Source: Iris pallida
Taxonomy: Eukaryota > Streptophyta > Magnoliopsida > Asparagales > Iridaceae
DNA: 64,000 nt
Reading direction: 5' to 3'
NCBI GenBank assembly: GCA_029216955.1
Contig: JANAVB010033216.1
Location: forward strand, 8,639,230 to 8,703,229
Position 1 is the first letter of the stretch, and each line of letters opens with the position of its first letter. Shown here one piece after another: positions 48,901-57,494 of the stretch. The position numbers and the translations under genes are program-made. The notes under the pieces are model-generated. The model made no database searches. It was not told the origin of the DNA and worked only from the letters and a program-made list of their open reading frames with translations.

Positions 48901-51900
48901 AGGCTTTCGTAGTAGTCTTGCTGTAAGCGGACGTCTTAGCTAGCTCTGCGGGAGCTGGTATAGGCTTTAGCTCCGTCAGATACTATTTTAAACATAGACT
49001 CGCCGTAGGTTGATTCTGAAGGGCTAGCTTCGTCAGATACTATGTTAGCTTCGCCAATAGATGTAGTGGCTTCATCAGAAATTATAGTAGCTTAGCGGTA
49101 AGCTAAGGCAGGCACCCAATTTCCAAGTTCTACCATAAAAGAGGCTATGACAGGAGCCACGGTTTGGGGGGGGCATAGCGAGGAAGGGTAGGCAATGACA
49201 GGGTTAGAGTGGGAGGGGGGCTGGCGGGCTAGAAAGGGACGGTTAGGGGAAAAAAATTGGAGTTAGGGTTCTCTCCAAATTTTTATAGCTCTGATACCAT
49301 GAAATTTAGAGATAATTTTTAGTTTATTGATGTGAATAAAACATGAGAAGCCTTGTTACATTTATAGGAGCAAATTATGACATCCTCTTTAGCCCAGTGA
49401 GACTAATGTGAGGTATATAATAATCGCTAAATGACATAAAGAAAGTGCCATAAATGTCCGATATAGAAACCTAGAAGGTTTCAAAATAGAGAATCCTGAC
49501 TACTACTAGGAATGCTTGTCAAGATGCCAAGGAACTCTTATCAAGATAGATAAATAACTTGTAAATTAGCAATGAATAAAAGTGGTAAGCAAGAAAACTT
49601 TATTCAATTATGGTATAGCAAACAATGTTGTTAAAAGCGTCGCCTAAACGCACCTAGGCACTCAAAAGGCGAGATGTGATATTTTACTGCCTAATCCAAA
49701 GGTATTTAATATATCTTCTCTAGGCGTCGCCTAGACATCAAATGCAAGATTAGGCGAATGAGTAATTAGGCAAGCCTAGGCGCACGCCTACTTGTTTCGG
49801 GTGTTTTATGCAATATTTGGGTCTTTATAAGTTTTATGGACTTGTTTGGTTTTATTGATTTTTAAAGTTGTAGGCTTCAAGTTTTAAAGGTCCAAATAGA
49901 AGTCTCTTTTAAGTTTTAACACTATAAGTTACTAACTAAATAGACATAAAATAAATAAAGAAAAGAGGAGATTTAGTAGGATGAAGATTATTTTCGATGA
50001 CGATATTGATGATAATATTCAGGATGATCTCTTAGACTTAGATAATGTTAGATAATGAAGATGGATGATTGAGTAGGAAGAAGAAGGATTCGTTAAATCA
50101 TTTACAAATGTGGAACATTGACTCGTTCGCCATCTTATGTTTGTTTTTTTCATTTGAACAATTTTTCTTTGATCATAATGACTCATGTGTGATGTTATTG
50201 TTTTTAAACTTAATGTTGTGTTTCATAGAGTATTTTATGATTTTGTTAAGTTACTTTGTTATCTTTTATTGGTAATTTAGTATTAATTTTTGAGTCTTTG
50301 TTTTAGTTTCTTGTCTTAAAACTCAAAGTTTGATTAGTTTTTAGAAATATATGGTAGATTTAGATAACCTAACATAACAAAATAGAATTTGAGAAGCTGT
50401 CAAGGTGACACTTTTCTTCTTCGGACGAGGCTAGGCACTCCTATGCGATGTGGCTTGGCAGCTCGCGTAGGAGCGCCTAGAGCTTTTTAAAACACTGATA
50501 ACGGGTAACAAAGAGCCAAAAACATAAGCCCGTAATTAAAATGCTCTTAAAAGGATACTATTTGAAAATGATATGTGAACCAAGGGAAAGTTGCATAGAC
50601 AGGAAGAGAACAGATAAATTTTTGACCAAGAAACTCTCTCCAAACATAATGTCCCTATAAGTTTTAGACGAAGAAGCACTCTCTCCAAATATAATTCACC
50701 ATAAAGTAATGGCTGTGGAGCATGCTTTTTGTGAACCACAGTTTCAATAAACAGTATGGTACCAGTTATGACAAGGCATTTACTTTTGTGCTAGGATGTC
50801 CACTACTAACATCCTTGATGCCTAGTCTAAAGCTTGGGTATTTTGAGCTAGACACAAAGGATTCCTTTTCACTATAATGAGCTTCAGAGCAAGGTTCAGA
50901 ACAAGCATTCCAGAACTCTATTACAAAGCTTCAGGATATGCTTTCTAGAACTCCACCACAAAGCGTTTATCAACATAGTCAACTGTTGTACCATCTCCTA
51001 CATGCACTTGACCTTAATTTGATTCCAAATGCATGGTTCAAAAGATTCAACCATTCCATATGCAAGCCTTGATATTTGCACTTTGTTGTCAAATGGAATC
51101 CTTGGTGAAATATGCTACAAGTGAACCAGTTAGTGTTAAAGAGTGTTACTCACTTACTCTGGTATGTCCATATTTAGTTTCTCTTTTTCTTATGTCGAGA
51201 CTTGTGTGTGACTAAAGAGCTAAATCTAAAGAAGGCCTTGCTTTATACCATGTTAAGAATAGAGCTTGGCTCAATGGGACAAAGTTCCACTGATGGCTGT
51301 CAGTACATAATTATAGGAGTAGGTAAGCGTCCCTCTTTAGTTCCTATCCGATGTAGGACTAAAGAGCAAAGAGAAACTAAATATGGGCATAAAAGAGTAA
51401 CACTAACTACTCTAACAGCATATACGGCTTGTTCTTACATATCTGGATCTACATTTGGAAATGACATTGGAGAGTTTTTGCTAGGAATGCACCAAATAAA
51501 TTATACTCGAAACAACCACGGTTGAGAATCGTCTTTGTAACATTGAGAAAAATAATTGGTCACTAGTGCAGGTGGGAGTGAAGTATTACTGGCATTCAGC
51601 AGTGCAGTTACCTATTTCTCTGGCTCATAAAAATTTGAATATATCCGAAGTTTCACCATAGAAAATAATAGCTATATCTAGTTTAGCACCTTACCATCCC
51701 TAGATAGCTTCCAGCTAACAATCTCTGCCTGCCTTGTTTATCCATCAGATATAAAGCAAACATTGATCCTGAAGTTTTCCGGCAACAATAAATATTATTC
51801 CTTTTTAGAAGAAAACATATAAAGCTCATAGAGTGGTATGCAATAATTAATGACTAATTTGACATTTCATTAGATAAATGAGGTAGGTTTCTTTTTTAGT

Positions 51901-54900
51901 AAAGCATATAAACTCAAAAAGAGCATAGCAACTTCAGCTACCTGCAAAGTTTGTGATTCCCACAAATAAGCTTGCTAACGCACCACTAGTGATGCCCACG
52001 TCTTGAAATGTCAAGGATGAAAAGTAAAGAACACCATTTATTCCAGAAAACTGTTGAAGTATGAAAAGAGAACCTCCAATGCAAGCAACTGCAATAAATA
52101 CAAATAATGGAACAAGAAATAAGTGCAAAATTCTTTGAAAGTGATAATGCTAGTGCTATGTGGAGTTCGAAATCTATAGAACAAGAATAAAACAAGCTAA
52201 TGACCCATAAAATAACGATTATTAACAACAGCAAAACATGATATTAGATGCTATAATGACTAAGAATAGTAATGTACAAAAGTAAATTATCACCTGCTAC
52301 TTTGCTTATACAACAACAATAACAAAAGATTTATCCTAAATTTTCTAGGACAGTTACATGAATCCTGTTCTTCAATTCTGCTCTTCTAAGGACCATGTCC
52401 ACTCTAACATTAGCAAACATCGTATCCATTTCCACAGCCTCAATCCCAAATTGTTTATGCTGACCCCTAGTTCACGGATTCTACCATCTCATTTAACTAA
52501 GATACTAACTTCTAACTGGTGCATCTGTTAGTCTCCGTTGCTCATGTGTAAATTACCTCAAATGAATTTCACTCATCTTAACCTCAATGGCACCACTTCC
52601 AACTTGCCTTGAATACACTCATTTCTAACCTTGTCTTCTATTGTATTGGACGCGTCCATCTCAGCATTCTCATTTCAATCTAGAAGAGTGTAAAGAATAT
52701 ATTGGAACAAAAACTCAACCAATAGCCAGAATTCTCTAATTTTTTTCATGTCAAGGTATGAAATTAGTAAGCCAAGCAAAAGGATAGACATCAAAATAGT
52801 TGCAGAGAACCTCTATTGTGAGGCTCCTCGAGAAGTTCCAACCAGCCAGCCCCTTGATCAGTTCCATCATTTTTAACAACTGCTTGGATTTCTTCTATAG
52901 AATTTTGGACATCAGCTTTGGTCCAAATGGTGCTTATAACTCTTTTAGCGTCTTCCAATCTTCCCACCTACAAAGTAATTACAGAACTTTTCACTGAATA
53001 GCTCAACTTGATCATAAAGCTCGGTAGATAAATAATTACAACATTGACAATTCAAAACCTACCTTGCAAAGCCAGCGTGGACTCTCAACAGCAAATTGCA
53101 TGCCCAACATAACAACAAATCCAGGGCAACTTGCAATGTATAGCATTGTTCTCCACCTTTATAAAAGACGAGGATTTAAGAGATTCAATCCAACCAAAAC
53201 GAAAATACCAGGGAACTAAGAGCCTTGCTTGCGGATTGAAGTCCCCAGTTCAGAAAGTCCAAGTTACGAAAGAGAAGTGTGGGCAGATGGGTTTCACGGG
53301 GAGCGGAAGTGCATTAACTTTAAATTTTAAGGGGCATTGTTAAAAAAATCTAAAACTAATTATAATCCAATCATAATGTATATAGTGAGCTTTGCACTCG
53401 AGAACTATTGACAACCAGACGACCATTTGGTTGCTAAATTTAAAAAGAAAATGAAGTAAATAATACAAGAGACAGACGACTACTTAGAAGGAAACCAAAA
53501 ATTCAGGGACAGTGTCGACTTCCCCTTGGCCTATGGTGGTTTTGTGCCTGCATCTCCCCAAATGCAAGAAGTACGAGAAAAAATTCATAAATATAACAGA
53601 AAAAAGAACATTTGAAAATCCTTAAATTCTAACTGCAAAATAAAAGTATATTACAATTATAAGTTTGTTTTTGCATGCCAAAGAGAAATGTGGAAATACC
53701 AGCACATCTTCAGGGCATGTACATAATTTCTAGCTTTTTGCATGTCAACTTGGGAACTATCACCAATTTCCCATCTGAGGTCTTAGGTGATAACAGTAAC
53801 ACAATAAATTGTAAAGGTGATTTGGGGTTTGAATTAAAATTCTAGTTGAAATATAAAAGATGATTACATTTATAAGCTTTTGCATGCCAAAGAGAAGAAA
53901 TACCAGCACATCTTCAAGGCATGTACATAATTTCTAGCTTTTTGCATGTCAACTTGAGAACTATCACCAATTTCCCATCTGAGGTCTTAGGTGATAACAG
54001 TAACACAATAAATTGTAAAGTTGATGATGGGTTTGAATTAAAATTCTAATTGCAATATAAAAGTAGATTACAATTACAAGTAAGTTTTTGCATGCCAAAG
54101 AGGAATTTGGAAATACCAGCACATCTTGGAGGTATGTACATATTTCTAGCTTTTTGCATGTCAACTTGAGAACTATCACCATTTTCCCATCTGAGGTCCT
54201 AGGTGATAACAGACACAATAAAATGTATAGTTGATAATGGGTAGCATTACTATCATTGTATAATGAGAATGGATTTACAACTGTCTATCTCATCCTTGCA
54301 GCCTCTCAGATGTAGAAAGCAGGGTAACTAGAATTGTAAATAGCAGTATACACCAAAATATATACTACTATATAATGGAAAAGGTTGAGCTTCACCGTGA
54401 AACTTTTATTTCCAAATACACCCTTGCATATGTCTACTAACTAAAATTGTTTATCTATACTACTATATAATGGAAAAAGTTGAGTTTCACCGTGAAACTT
54501 TTCTTTCCAAATATACCCTTGCACATGTCTACTAATTAAAATTGTTTATTAAAGTTAAAAGGGACAGTTAGGTAACTACAAGAGGTGTCATTTGATCTTC
54601 CTAAATAGTCTTTTAGTCTTCCTAAGTAGTTTAGTACAGATAAGAATAATTACAGCAGCCTTTTAGTCTTCTTAATAATAATCTACGAAATACGTGCAAA
54701 GCAGTGAATTTATACTAAAATGAAAACAGAAAATTAGGATTATTGTCGTTGGAGTGATATAAGAGGTCTAGTGCTCAGGGGCGGCTCCAAGGGGGGTTGG
54801 GGTGGGCTGGAGCCCACAACAAAAAAAAAATTACATTTTCTTTTTTCATATAATTTTTTTTTTTTGATTTTCTTTTATACGGATTTATCTACTTCCAGCC

Positions 54901-56289
54901 CACCCAAAATTTTGGTAGCCCACCCCTGCTATAGTTTCTGGATCCACCCCTGCTAGTGCAAGTGTTCATGCTAGAGTTGCCCATAATCTGACATGAAAAA
55001 ATGCCTCACCAATGTGGATCACCTTCAGAAGCAAGTCCTAGTGAGAGCGATGTAATTATGCCTAAGCAAGTCCCAATTTGACAAAGACTTCCCAGGGTGC
55101 CTCTATACCTTGTTGGAGAAACCTACAACATCGTTTTTGAATATCAACAAATAACAAGAACATCTTATAAAAATGATATGTAAGACACTATTTACAGCAG
55201 GGAAAAAAGACACTGTAGCATCTACTTGGGAAGAATAGATGCAACCAACCTCCAAATAGCTTGTTATGGTATATAATAAAATCTGATCAAAAGAACCTGA
55301 TTCAACTCATAATGCCAGTTGGTCGATCGAGCCAGTAAACAACATAAACAACAGTTGTACTTACATCCTGCCCCACCCCCACCCACCCACACACAGTGCC
55401 TAACTATGGTAGGAAACACATGCAACTCAAACTTCGAACTTTAGATACTCTTTGAAACGCTAAAAATAGTAAGAAAAAACTGATTTAAACTCAAAGTAAA
55501 CTGACTCAAATAACAATTGGAAGAACTTGAACATCAAAGACTGGAAATGACTTGTGTCTTTTGTCCATATGATATTATCTATACCAGACATGGGTTTCCT
55601 GCTCATATGAGAACTGCATCATGCAGATCAAAAGTCACACAAATTTACTACTTCAACATTTGATATCTGCAAAGAGGCGTATATAGTGCAAATATTAACT
55701 AGCAATAGCAAATAAAAACAGGCTGTTTTGAGCTCAATTGCTTCAATTTCTAGACAGCCATAGCTTTGCAATGCTACAATACCTCAGAAATATATATTGG
55801 AACAAGCACTGTATTCACGCCAATGCCAAGCCCGACTAGAAACCTCCCCCATAATATTCCGTCCAATGAATGTGCTTGTGCACTGTTATGATCAAGTGAA
55901 CAGTAGGCATTCTATTAGTATATCAAAAGTTCCAAAAAAAAATACAGTTGTGTAGGGATATTGGTCCCCAGTCCAAAGGAGAAACCACAAGCGCAAAAGT
56001 GAAAGTCAAAATAATTGAAACTTGCTTTTTCATAGTGCAAAACAATCATAAATCTAAATGATGCAAATTAAAACATACTGATAAGAACCTTAAAAGTGCA
56101 CCGATGATTAAAGGTATCGTAGCAATCTGCAGACTGCGCCGACAACCAAGCTTATCAATAAATGCAGCTGAACCCGTGCTTCCGATGAACGCACCAACGA
56201 TAAATATGCTAACCACAAGGCCTTCAAGGAACGGTTTTCCTTCAAAACCAAGCTCCCGTGCAATAGCCTCTATCGGACCATTCATCACC
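36779..56289 (-). CDS. Plastidic glucose transporter-like gene (MFS), 5' end missing
   Basis: Ten exons join in one frame (first base completing a codon, then 433 codons including stop) to give 432 residues. The protein is a sugar porter of the major facilitator superfamily, closest as I recall it to the Arabidopsis probable plastidic glucose transporters (PLST1/PLST2 type). These are predicted to move glucose across the inner plastid envelope. Motifs, numbered from the first full visible codon: GRFLVGLGIG (79-88), PIYISEVSPTRYRG (95-108), ESPRWL (162-167), QQFSGINGVLYFSS (233-246), GAGPVTGLIIPE in exon I, and VETKGRSLEEIE (405-416). All visible introns are GT-AG. Family members have about 100 more N-terminal residues (transit peptide and first helix), which are not visible here. 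The exact paralogue is uncertain. Confidence 0.92.
36989..39427 (-). other. Intron between transporter exons J and I
   Basis: 2.4 kb, mostly AT rich. It holds three protein-like minus-strand stretches that are not transporter sequence, at about 37690-37815, 38060-38220 and 38430-38570 (see the separate entry for the first). No terminal repeats were found around them. A 40-bp direct duplication of ATAATCTAAAAGAATAAATG lies near 39285-39360. Confidence 0.55.
37690..37815 (-). pseudogene. Exon-like fragment of an unrecognised gene
   Basis: Minus strand: after GTTACAG the frame reads KLLVSRLTPERMDKTYGLYV, then PKSELVTCSNDEPQELNK, and meets GTAGTT. It therefore has an acceptor, an open frame of about 38 codons with natural composition, and a donor. 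It is not part of the sugar transporter. It may be a captured gene piece or an unannotated exon; I do not recognise the family. The nearby frames at 38060-38220 (ILASTVERENIDVLQ) and 38430-38570 (FKELLKVQKLIECH) may belong with it. Confidence 0.35.
39428..39542 (-). CDS. Transporter exon I
   Basis: Residues 325-363, MYIFTFAIGAGPVTGLIIPE to FSFSVHW. Contains the GAGPVTGLIIPELS motif of helix 10. Acceptor ATGTAG, donor TGG/GTATCT. The 1120-bp intron upstream shows no recognised element. Confidence 0.91.
40663..40751 (-). CDS. Transporter exon H
   Basis: Residues 296-324 and two bases of 325: AFSMLLIVYAITSPTDERVS to GTLM. Acceptor GTGCAG, donor CTCAT/GTATGT. Its position beyond a 10.9-kb intron is confirmed by frame continuity with exons G and I. 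Confidence 0.88.
40990..41080 (+). mobile_element. Short tRNA-type SINE
   Basis: A 91-bp body ending in an A-rich tail, flanked by a perfect 10-bp duplication AATTATGCCC (40980-40989 and 41081-41090). It contains a B-box-like CAGGTTCGAGGC near 41042, with GGGGCTGGTGTGGG upstream in the A-box position. The long perfect duplication and A-tail are hallmarks of LINE-machinery retroposition. The parent tRNA was not identified. Confidence 0.8.
41269..41416 (-). repeat. 3' LTR of Copia element 2 (148 bp)
   Basis: On the minus strand it starts TGTCAGTTAAG and ends TGAATTTCA. It shares a TTTATTCACATCAATAAACTA block, with minor changes, with the 5' LTR. Confidence 0.85.
43651..43880. repeat. Two tandem units of 115 bp
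   Basis: TCTTACGTTCTAATATT starts at 43651 and again at 43766, and the units are nearly identical up to CACATATTCCTTAG. This is a recent local duplication inside the pol relic of Copia element 2. Confidence 0.93.
43910..44399. mobile_element. DNA-transposon-like element with perfect 14-bp TIRs
   Basis: TAGTCAAAGGCGCA at 43910-43923 is the exact reverse complement of 44386-44399. Outside are GATACAAAC (43897-43905) and GATACAAAT (44405-44413), an 8- or 9-of-9 duplication a few bases out from the TIRs, which fits a hAT or Mutator-like MITE. Both ends are rich in GGCGC words (AAGGCGCGC, GCGCCTTG) that can pair with each other; the middle is AT rich. No transposase is present. Confidence 0.75.
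44544..45246. mobile_element. Foldback element with arms of about 215-270 bp
   Basis: The left end GGGTTATTTAGTTTCAGGGTC pairs with the right end GACCCTAAAACTAAATAACCC. The match continues with mismatches through AGGTCTCCATATT and GACTTGACTGA to TGTGACTTGGGTTATTTAG. Nearly the whole 703-bp element is therefore an inverted repeat around a short centre. No clear target duplication; TA or TTA is possible. Transcripts through it would form a long hairpin. Confidence 0.85.
46285..47976 (-). mobile_element. Solo LTR related to the 2.57-kb LTR family
   Basis: 1692 bp with a perfect TAAAC duplication at 46280-46284 and 47977-47981. On the minus strand it starts TGTAGTGCCCTG and shares with the LTR at 32357 the start (CGCTCAGT), an ATCAATAAAGA polyadenylation region, GGGACTTCTGT, CGACCGTTATG and CGCCTTAG near the end. 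It lacks the CGAGATCGG array and about 0.9 kb relative to that LTR. The end is GATGATA instead of CGTGACA. It sits inside Copia element 2, so it is younger than that element. Confidence 0.85.
49288..49299 (-). promoter_or_regulatory. Primer-binding site of Copia element 2
   Basis: Minus strand TGGTATCAGAGC directly after the LTR end CTAAATTTCA; a perfect initiator-Met tRNA site. Confidence 0.9.
49300..49436 (-). repeat. 5' LTR of Copia element 2 (137 bp)
   Basis: On the minus strand it starts TGTCATTTAGCG and ends CTAAATTTCA. Unusually short for a plant Copia LTR, but both ends and the primer site are clear. Confidence 0.87.
49624..50495. mobile_element. GGCGCC-rich foldback-type element, tentative
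   Basis: The ends TGTTGTTAAAAGCGTCGCC and GGAGCGCCTAGAGCTTTTTAAAACA are imperfect inverted repeats. Inside are repeated GCGCCTAGGC-type words, as in the element at 43910-44399. The middle is AT rich and carries a low-complexity 68-codon frame. The target duplication was not found. Confidence 0.5.
51695..51768 (-). CDS. Transporter exon G
   Basis: Residues 271-295, GSMFALYLMDKQGRQRLLAG to SYLGM. MDKQGRQR is the conserved loop motif of the second half. Acceptor CTTCAG, donor ATG/GTAAGG. It is 74 bp, too short for routine ORF detection. The next exon lies 10.9 kb away. Confidence 0.9.
51942..52088 (-). CDS. Transporter exon F
   Basis: Residues 222-270 with the first base of 271. Contains QQFSGINGVLYFSS at 233-246, the helix 7 sugar-binding motif. 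Acceptor TTGCAG, donor GCAG/GTAGCT. The 722-bp intron upstream is AT rich with no recognised element. An ORF that runs upstream of this exon is intron read-through. Confidence 0.93.
52811..52967 (-). CDS. Transporter exon E (central loop)
   Basis: Residues 170-221, VGRLEDAKRVISTIW to EEPHNR, with the first base of codon 222. It encodes the large cytosolic loop between the two halves of the transporter and has no membrane helix. Acceptor TTTGTAG, donor AGAG/GTTCTC. The intron upstream is only 95 bp. Confidence 0.9.
53063..53156 (-). CDS. Transporter exon D
   Basis: Residues 138-169, WWRTMLYIASCPGF to ESPRWLCK. Contains the ESPRWL motif at the end of helix 6. Acceptor ATAAAG, donor AAG/GTAGGT. 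The 1853-bp intron upstream holds a tandem array, Helitron-like ends and a hAT-type MITE. Confidence 0.92.
53620..54240. repeat. Three tandem units of about 208 bp in a transporter intron
   Basis: TGCATGCCAAAGAG occurs at 53672, 53881 and 54089. Each is followed by AATACCAGCACATCTT, GTACATA, CTAGCTTTTTGCATGTCAAC, CCCATCTGAGGTC and GGTGATAACAG. Units are highly similar, so the amplification is recent. Confidence 0.93.
54361..54720 (+). mobile_element. Two head-to-tail Helitron-like 5' ends
   Basis: TATACTACTATATAATGG starts at 54361, and TCTATACTACTATATAATGG at 54454. Each is followed by AAAAGTTGAG-like sequence and CACCGTGAAAC. The second has the TC start typical of Helitrons and a 15-bp palindrome GTTTCACCGTGAAAC at 54484-54498. 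The first is truncated by the second. The right end is not resolved. Confidence 0.5.
54776..54952. mobile_element. hAT-type MITE (177 bp)
   Basis: Starts CAGGGGCGGCTCCA and ends TGGATCCACCCCTG, the terminal pattern common in plant hAT MITEs. Flanked by CTAGTGCT (54768-54775) and CTAGTGCA (54953-54960), an 8-bp duplication with one mismatch. It contains GGGCTGGAGCCCA and poly-T runs and no transposase. Confidence 0.87.
55010..55122 (-). CDS. Transporter exon C
   Basis: Residues 101-137 and two bases of codon 138: VSPTRYRGTLGSLCQIGTC onward to GDPHW. It completes the sugar transporter signature started in exon B. Acceptor TTGTAG, donor TTG/GTGAGG. The intron upstream is 660 bp. No long ORF covers this exon; it was found by joining the flanking exons. 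Confidence 0.9.
55783..55882 (-). CDS. Transporter exon B
   Basis: Residues 67-100, AQAHSLDGILWGRFLVGLG to PIYISE. Acceptor ATAACAG, donor GAG/GTATTG. The intron upstream is 206 bp. It contains the GRFLVGLGIG helix that lines the sugar path in this family. Confidence 0.92.
56089..56289 (-). CDS. Transporter exon A (first visible)
   Basis: Encodes residues 1-66 of the visible protein and two bases of codon 67. It begins with a G that completes an upstream codon, then VMNGPIEAIARELGF. The acceptor is TTGCAG and the donor AG/GTTCTT. It carries the loop motif DKLGCRRS after a membrane helix. Because the exon starts inside a codon after an acceptor, at least one upstream exon must exist. The in-frame ATG here is internal, not the gene start. 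Confidence 0.9.
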
Positions 56290-57402
56290 CTGCAACATAT
56301 GTTAATGATAAGAGGTCTGAATATGCCAATGCATATGTAATTAAGAAAGGGTTAAGAAAATATCAACTCATCACAATTAGTATTAGGGTAGGAGCTGTAT
56401 AGTTTATAAAAAATACTAGTGATCTTCTTCATTTTTTTTGAGAAGTAGAATAAAAGTGTGTTTGGTAAAAGTTGTTTTTGCTTATTATTAATCTGCTGCT
56501 TTTCATGTGCTTTGTTTGAAATCAGGGAGGGTTTTGCTCACAAAAGTTGCTTGAGCTTATCATGCACATTTTACAAAATACCCAATACATTTTTTTGGAA
56601 CTTCAATCTCACACCTTCACATTTTTACTAACACGTCCATTTTAATGATTTTCAATAATATCATTTTACCAAAACCTTATATCTTTTATATCTAAATTAA
56701 TGATAGCTTTTCAATAATTATGTTGTCTTAGCTCTCCCTGTAGACTTTTTATAGCCTAGGGGACTTTGATGTTGCTCCTTGGTTGCATGAGCCTAAAGTA
56801 CATATCCAAAAGGTAGGTCTATCTACCTGCTAACTGACACGTTAGGTTTTATGGCACGAGTCGCATGACCCTCTAAATCTCGTAGCTGCTTGGCTAAGGA
56901 ATTTAACACTAACGTAGAGGGTTGACGGCATATCGACAACTCATCATAAAAAGTTTGTCAAATCCTTTAAGGACAAGGTTACATGGTGTCTATATCCACA
57001 TTGTGAACATACAAATATCCTGGTTAGTATTGAGGCAATGTAGATAGCTACCGGTAATATTGGTAACTACATTGTACCTATTAAAAAGATGTCCATTTCC
57101 CATATTAATATGGTGTCCTATACGTATTCGTGCAACATTGATCGCGTTCCATAACCGATCAGGGCAGACCCACCTTAGGCCCAGGGTTCAACCATCCTCT
57201 GGATTTTCGGCTTCAGCGACAAAACTCACAAGCGCGGGTATATTATAAACGCAACCTATATATATTCAAAGTTTTTTGGCTCTGGTGGTCAGCAGATGGA
57301 GACATAATACATTCTGACTGGGTGGGTTCGATCCGACGTGAAAGCAGATTAATCCTTCCAATAATGATGGGAGTTATATATATATATATATACATATATA
57401 TA
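56290..57402. other. Upstream intron sequence of the transporter, unassigned
   Basis: No further transporter exon is visible. A tRNA-like GGTCAGCAGATGG with GGGTTCGATCC at 57289-57332 could be a SINE or tRNA relic without clear ends. CAGGGCAGACCCACC near 57160 resembles a hAT terminus but has no partner. The rest is AT rich. Confidence 0.5.
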
Positions 57403-57494
57403 TTTTTTGGAATAAGGGTAAATTTATTCCTCGCACTAGGCGGTTAAGGTAATACAATACAACATCTCACTACTGCACATGTCCCCCAGAGAAC

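Larger units (their letters stand above)
41269..49436 (-). mobile_element. Copia-type LTR retrotransposon 2 with very short LTRs
   Basis: A minus-strand element of 8.2 kb including nested insertions. The LTRs are only 137 and 148 bp. The 5' LTR is at 49300-49436, followed by a perfect initiator-Met primer site. The 3' LTR is at 41269-41416, preceded on the minus strand by the purine tract GTGGGGAG. Flanking pentamers GGAAG and TAAAG agree only partly, so the duplication has decayed or the ends are slightly off. Internal coding sequence is heavily broken. Confidence 0.85.
40752..51694 (-). other. Giant 10.9-kb transporter intron
   Basis: This intron between exons G and H is several times longer than any other visible intron of the gene. 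Most of the length is explained by insertions: a SINE, Copia element 2 with its nested elements, and a GGCGC-rich element. The stretch 50500-51694 is AT rich without a recognised element; the frames at 51033-51525 look like intron noise. Confidence 0.85.

Noticed and set aside
56046..56288. Treating the ATG at 56286 as the true transporter start
   Set aside because: It directly follows an acceptor site, and the family needs about 100 residues upstream including a transit peptide and helix 1.
57280..57340. Possible tRNA gene with GGGTTCGATCC
   Set aside because: No pairing acceptor stem was found; at most a tRNA-derived relic.
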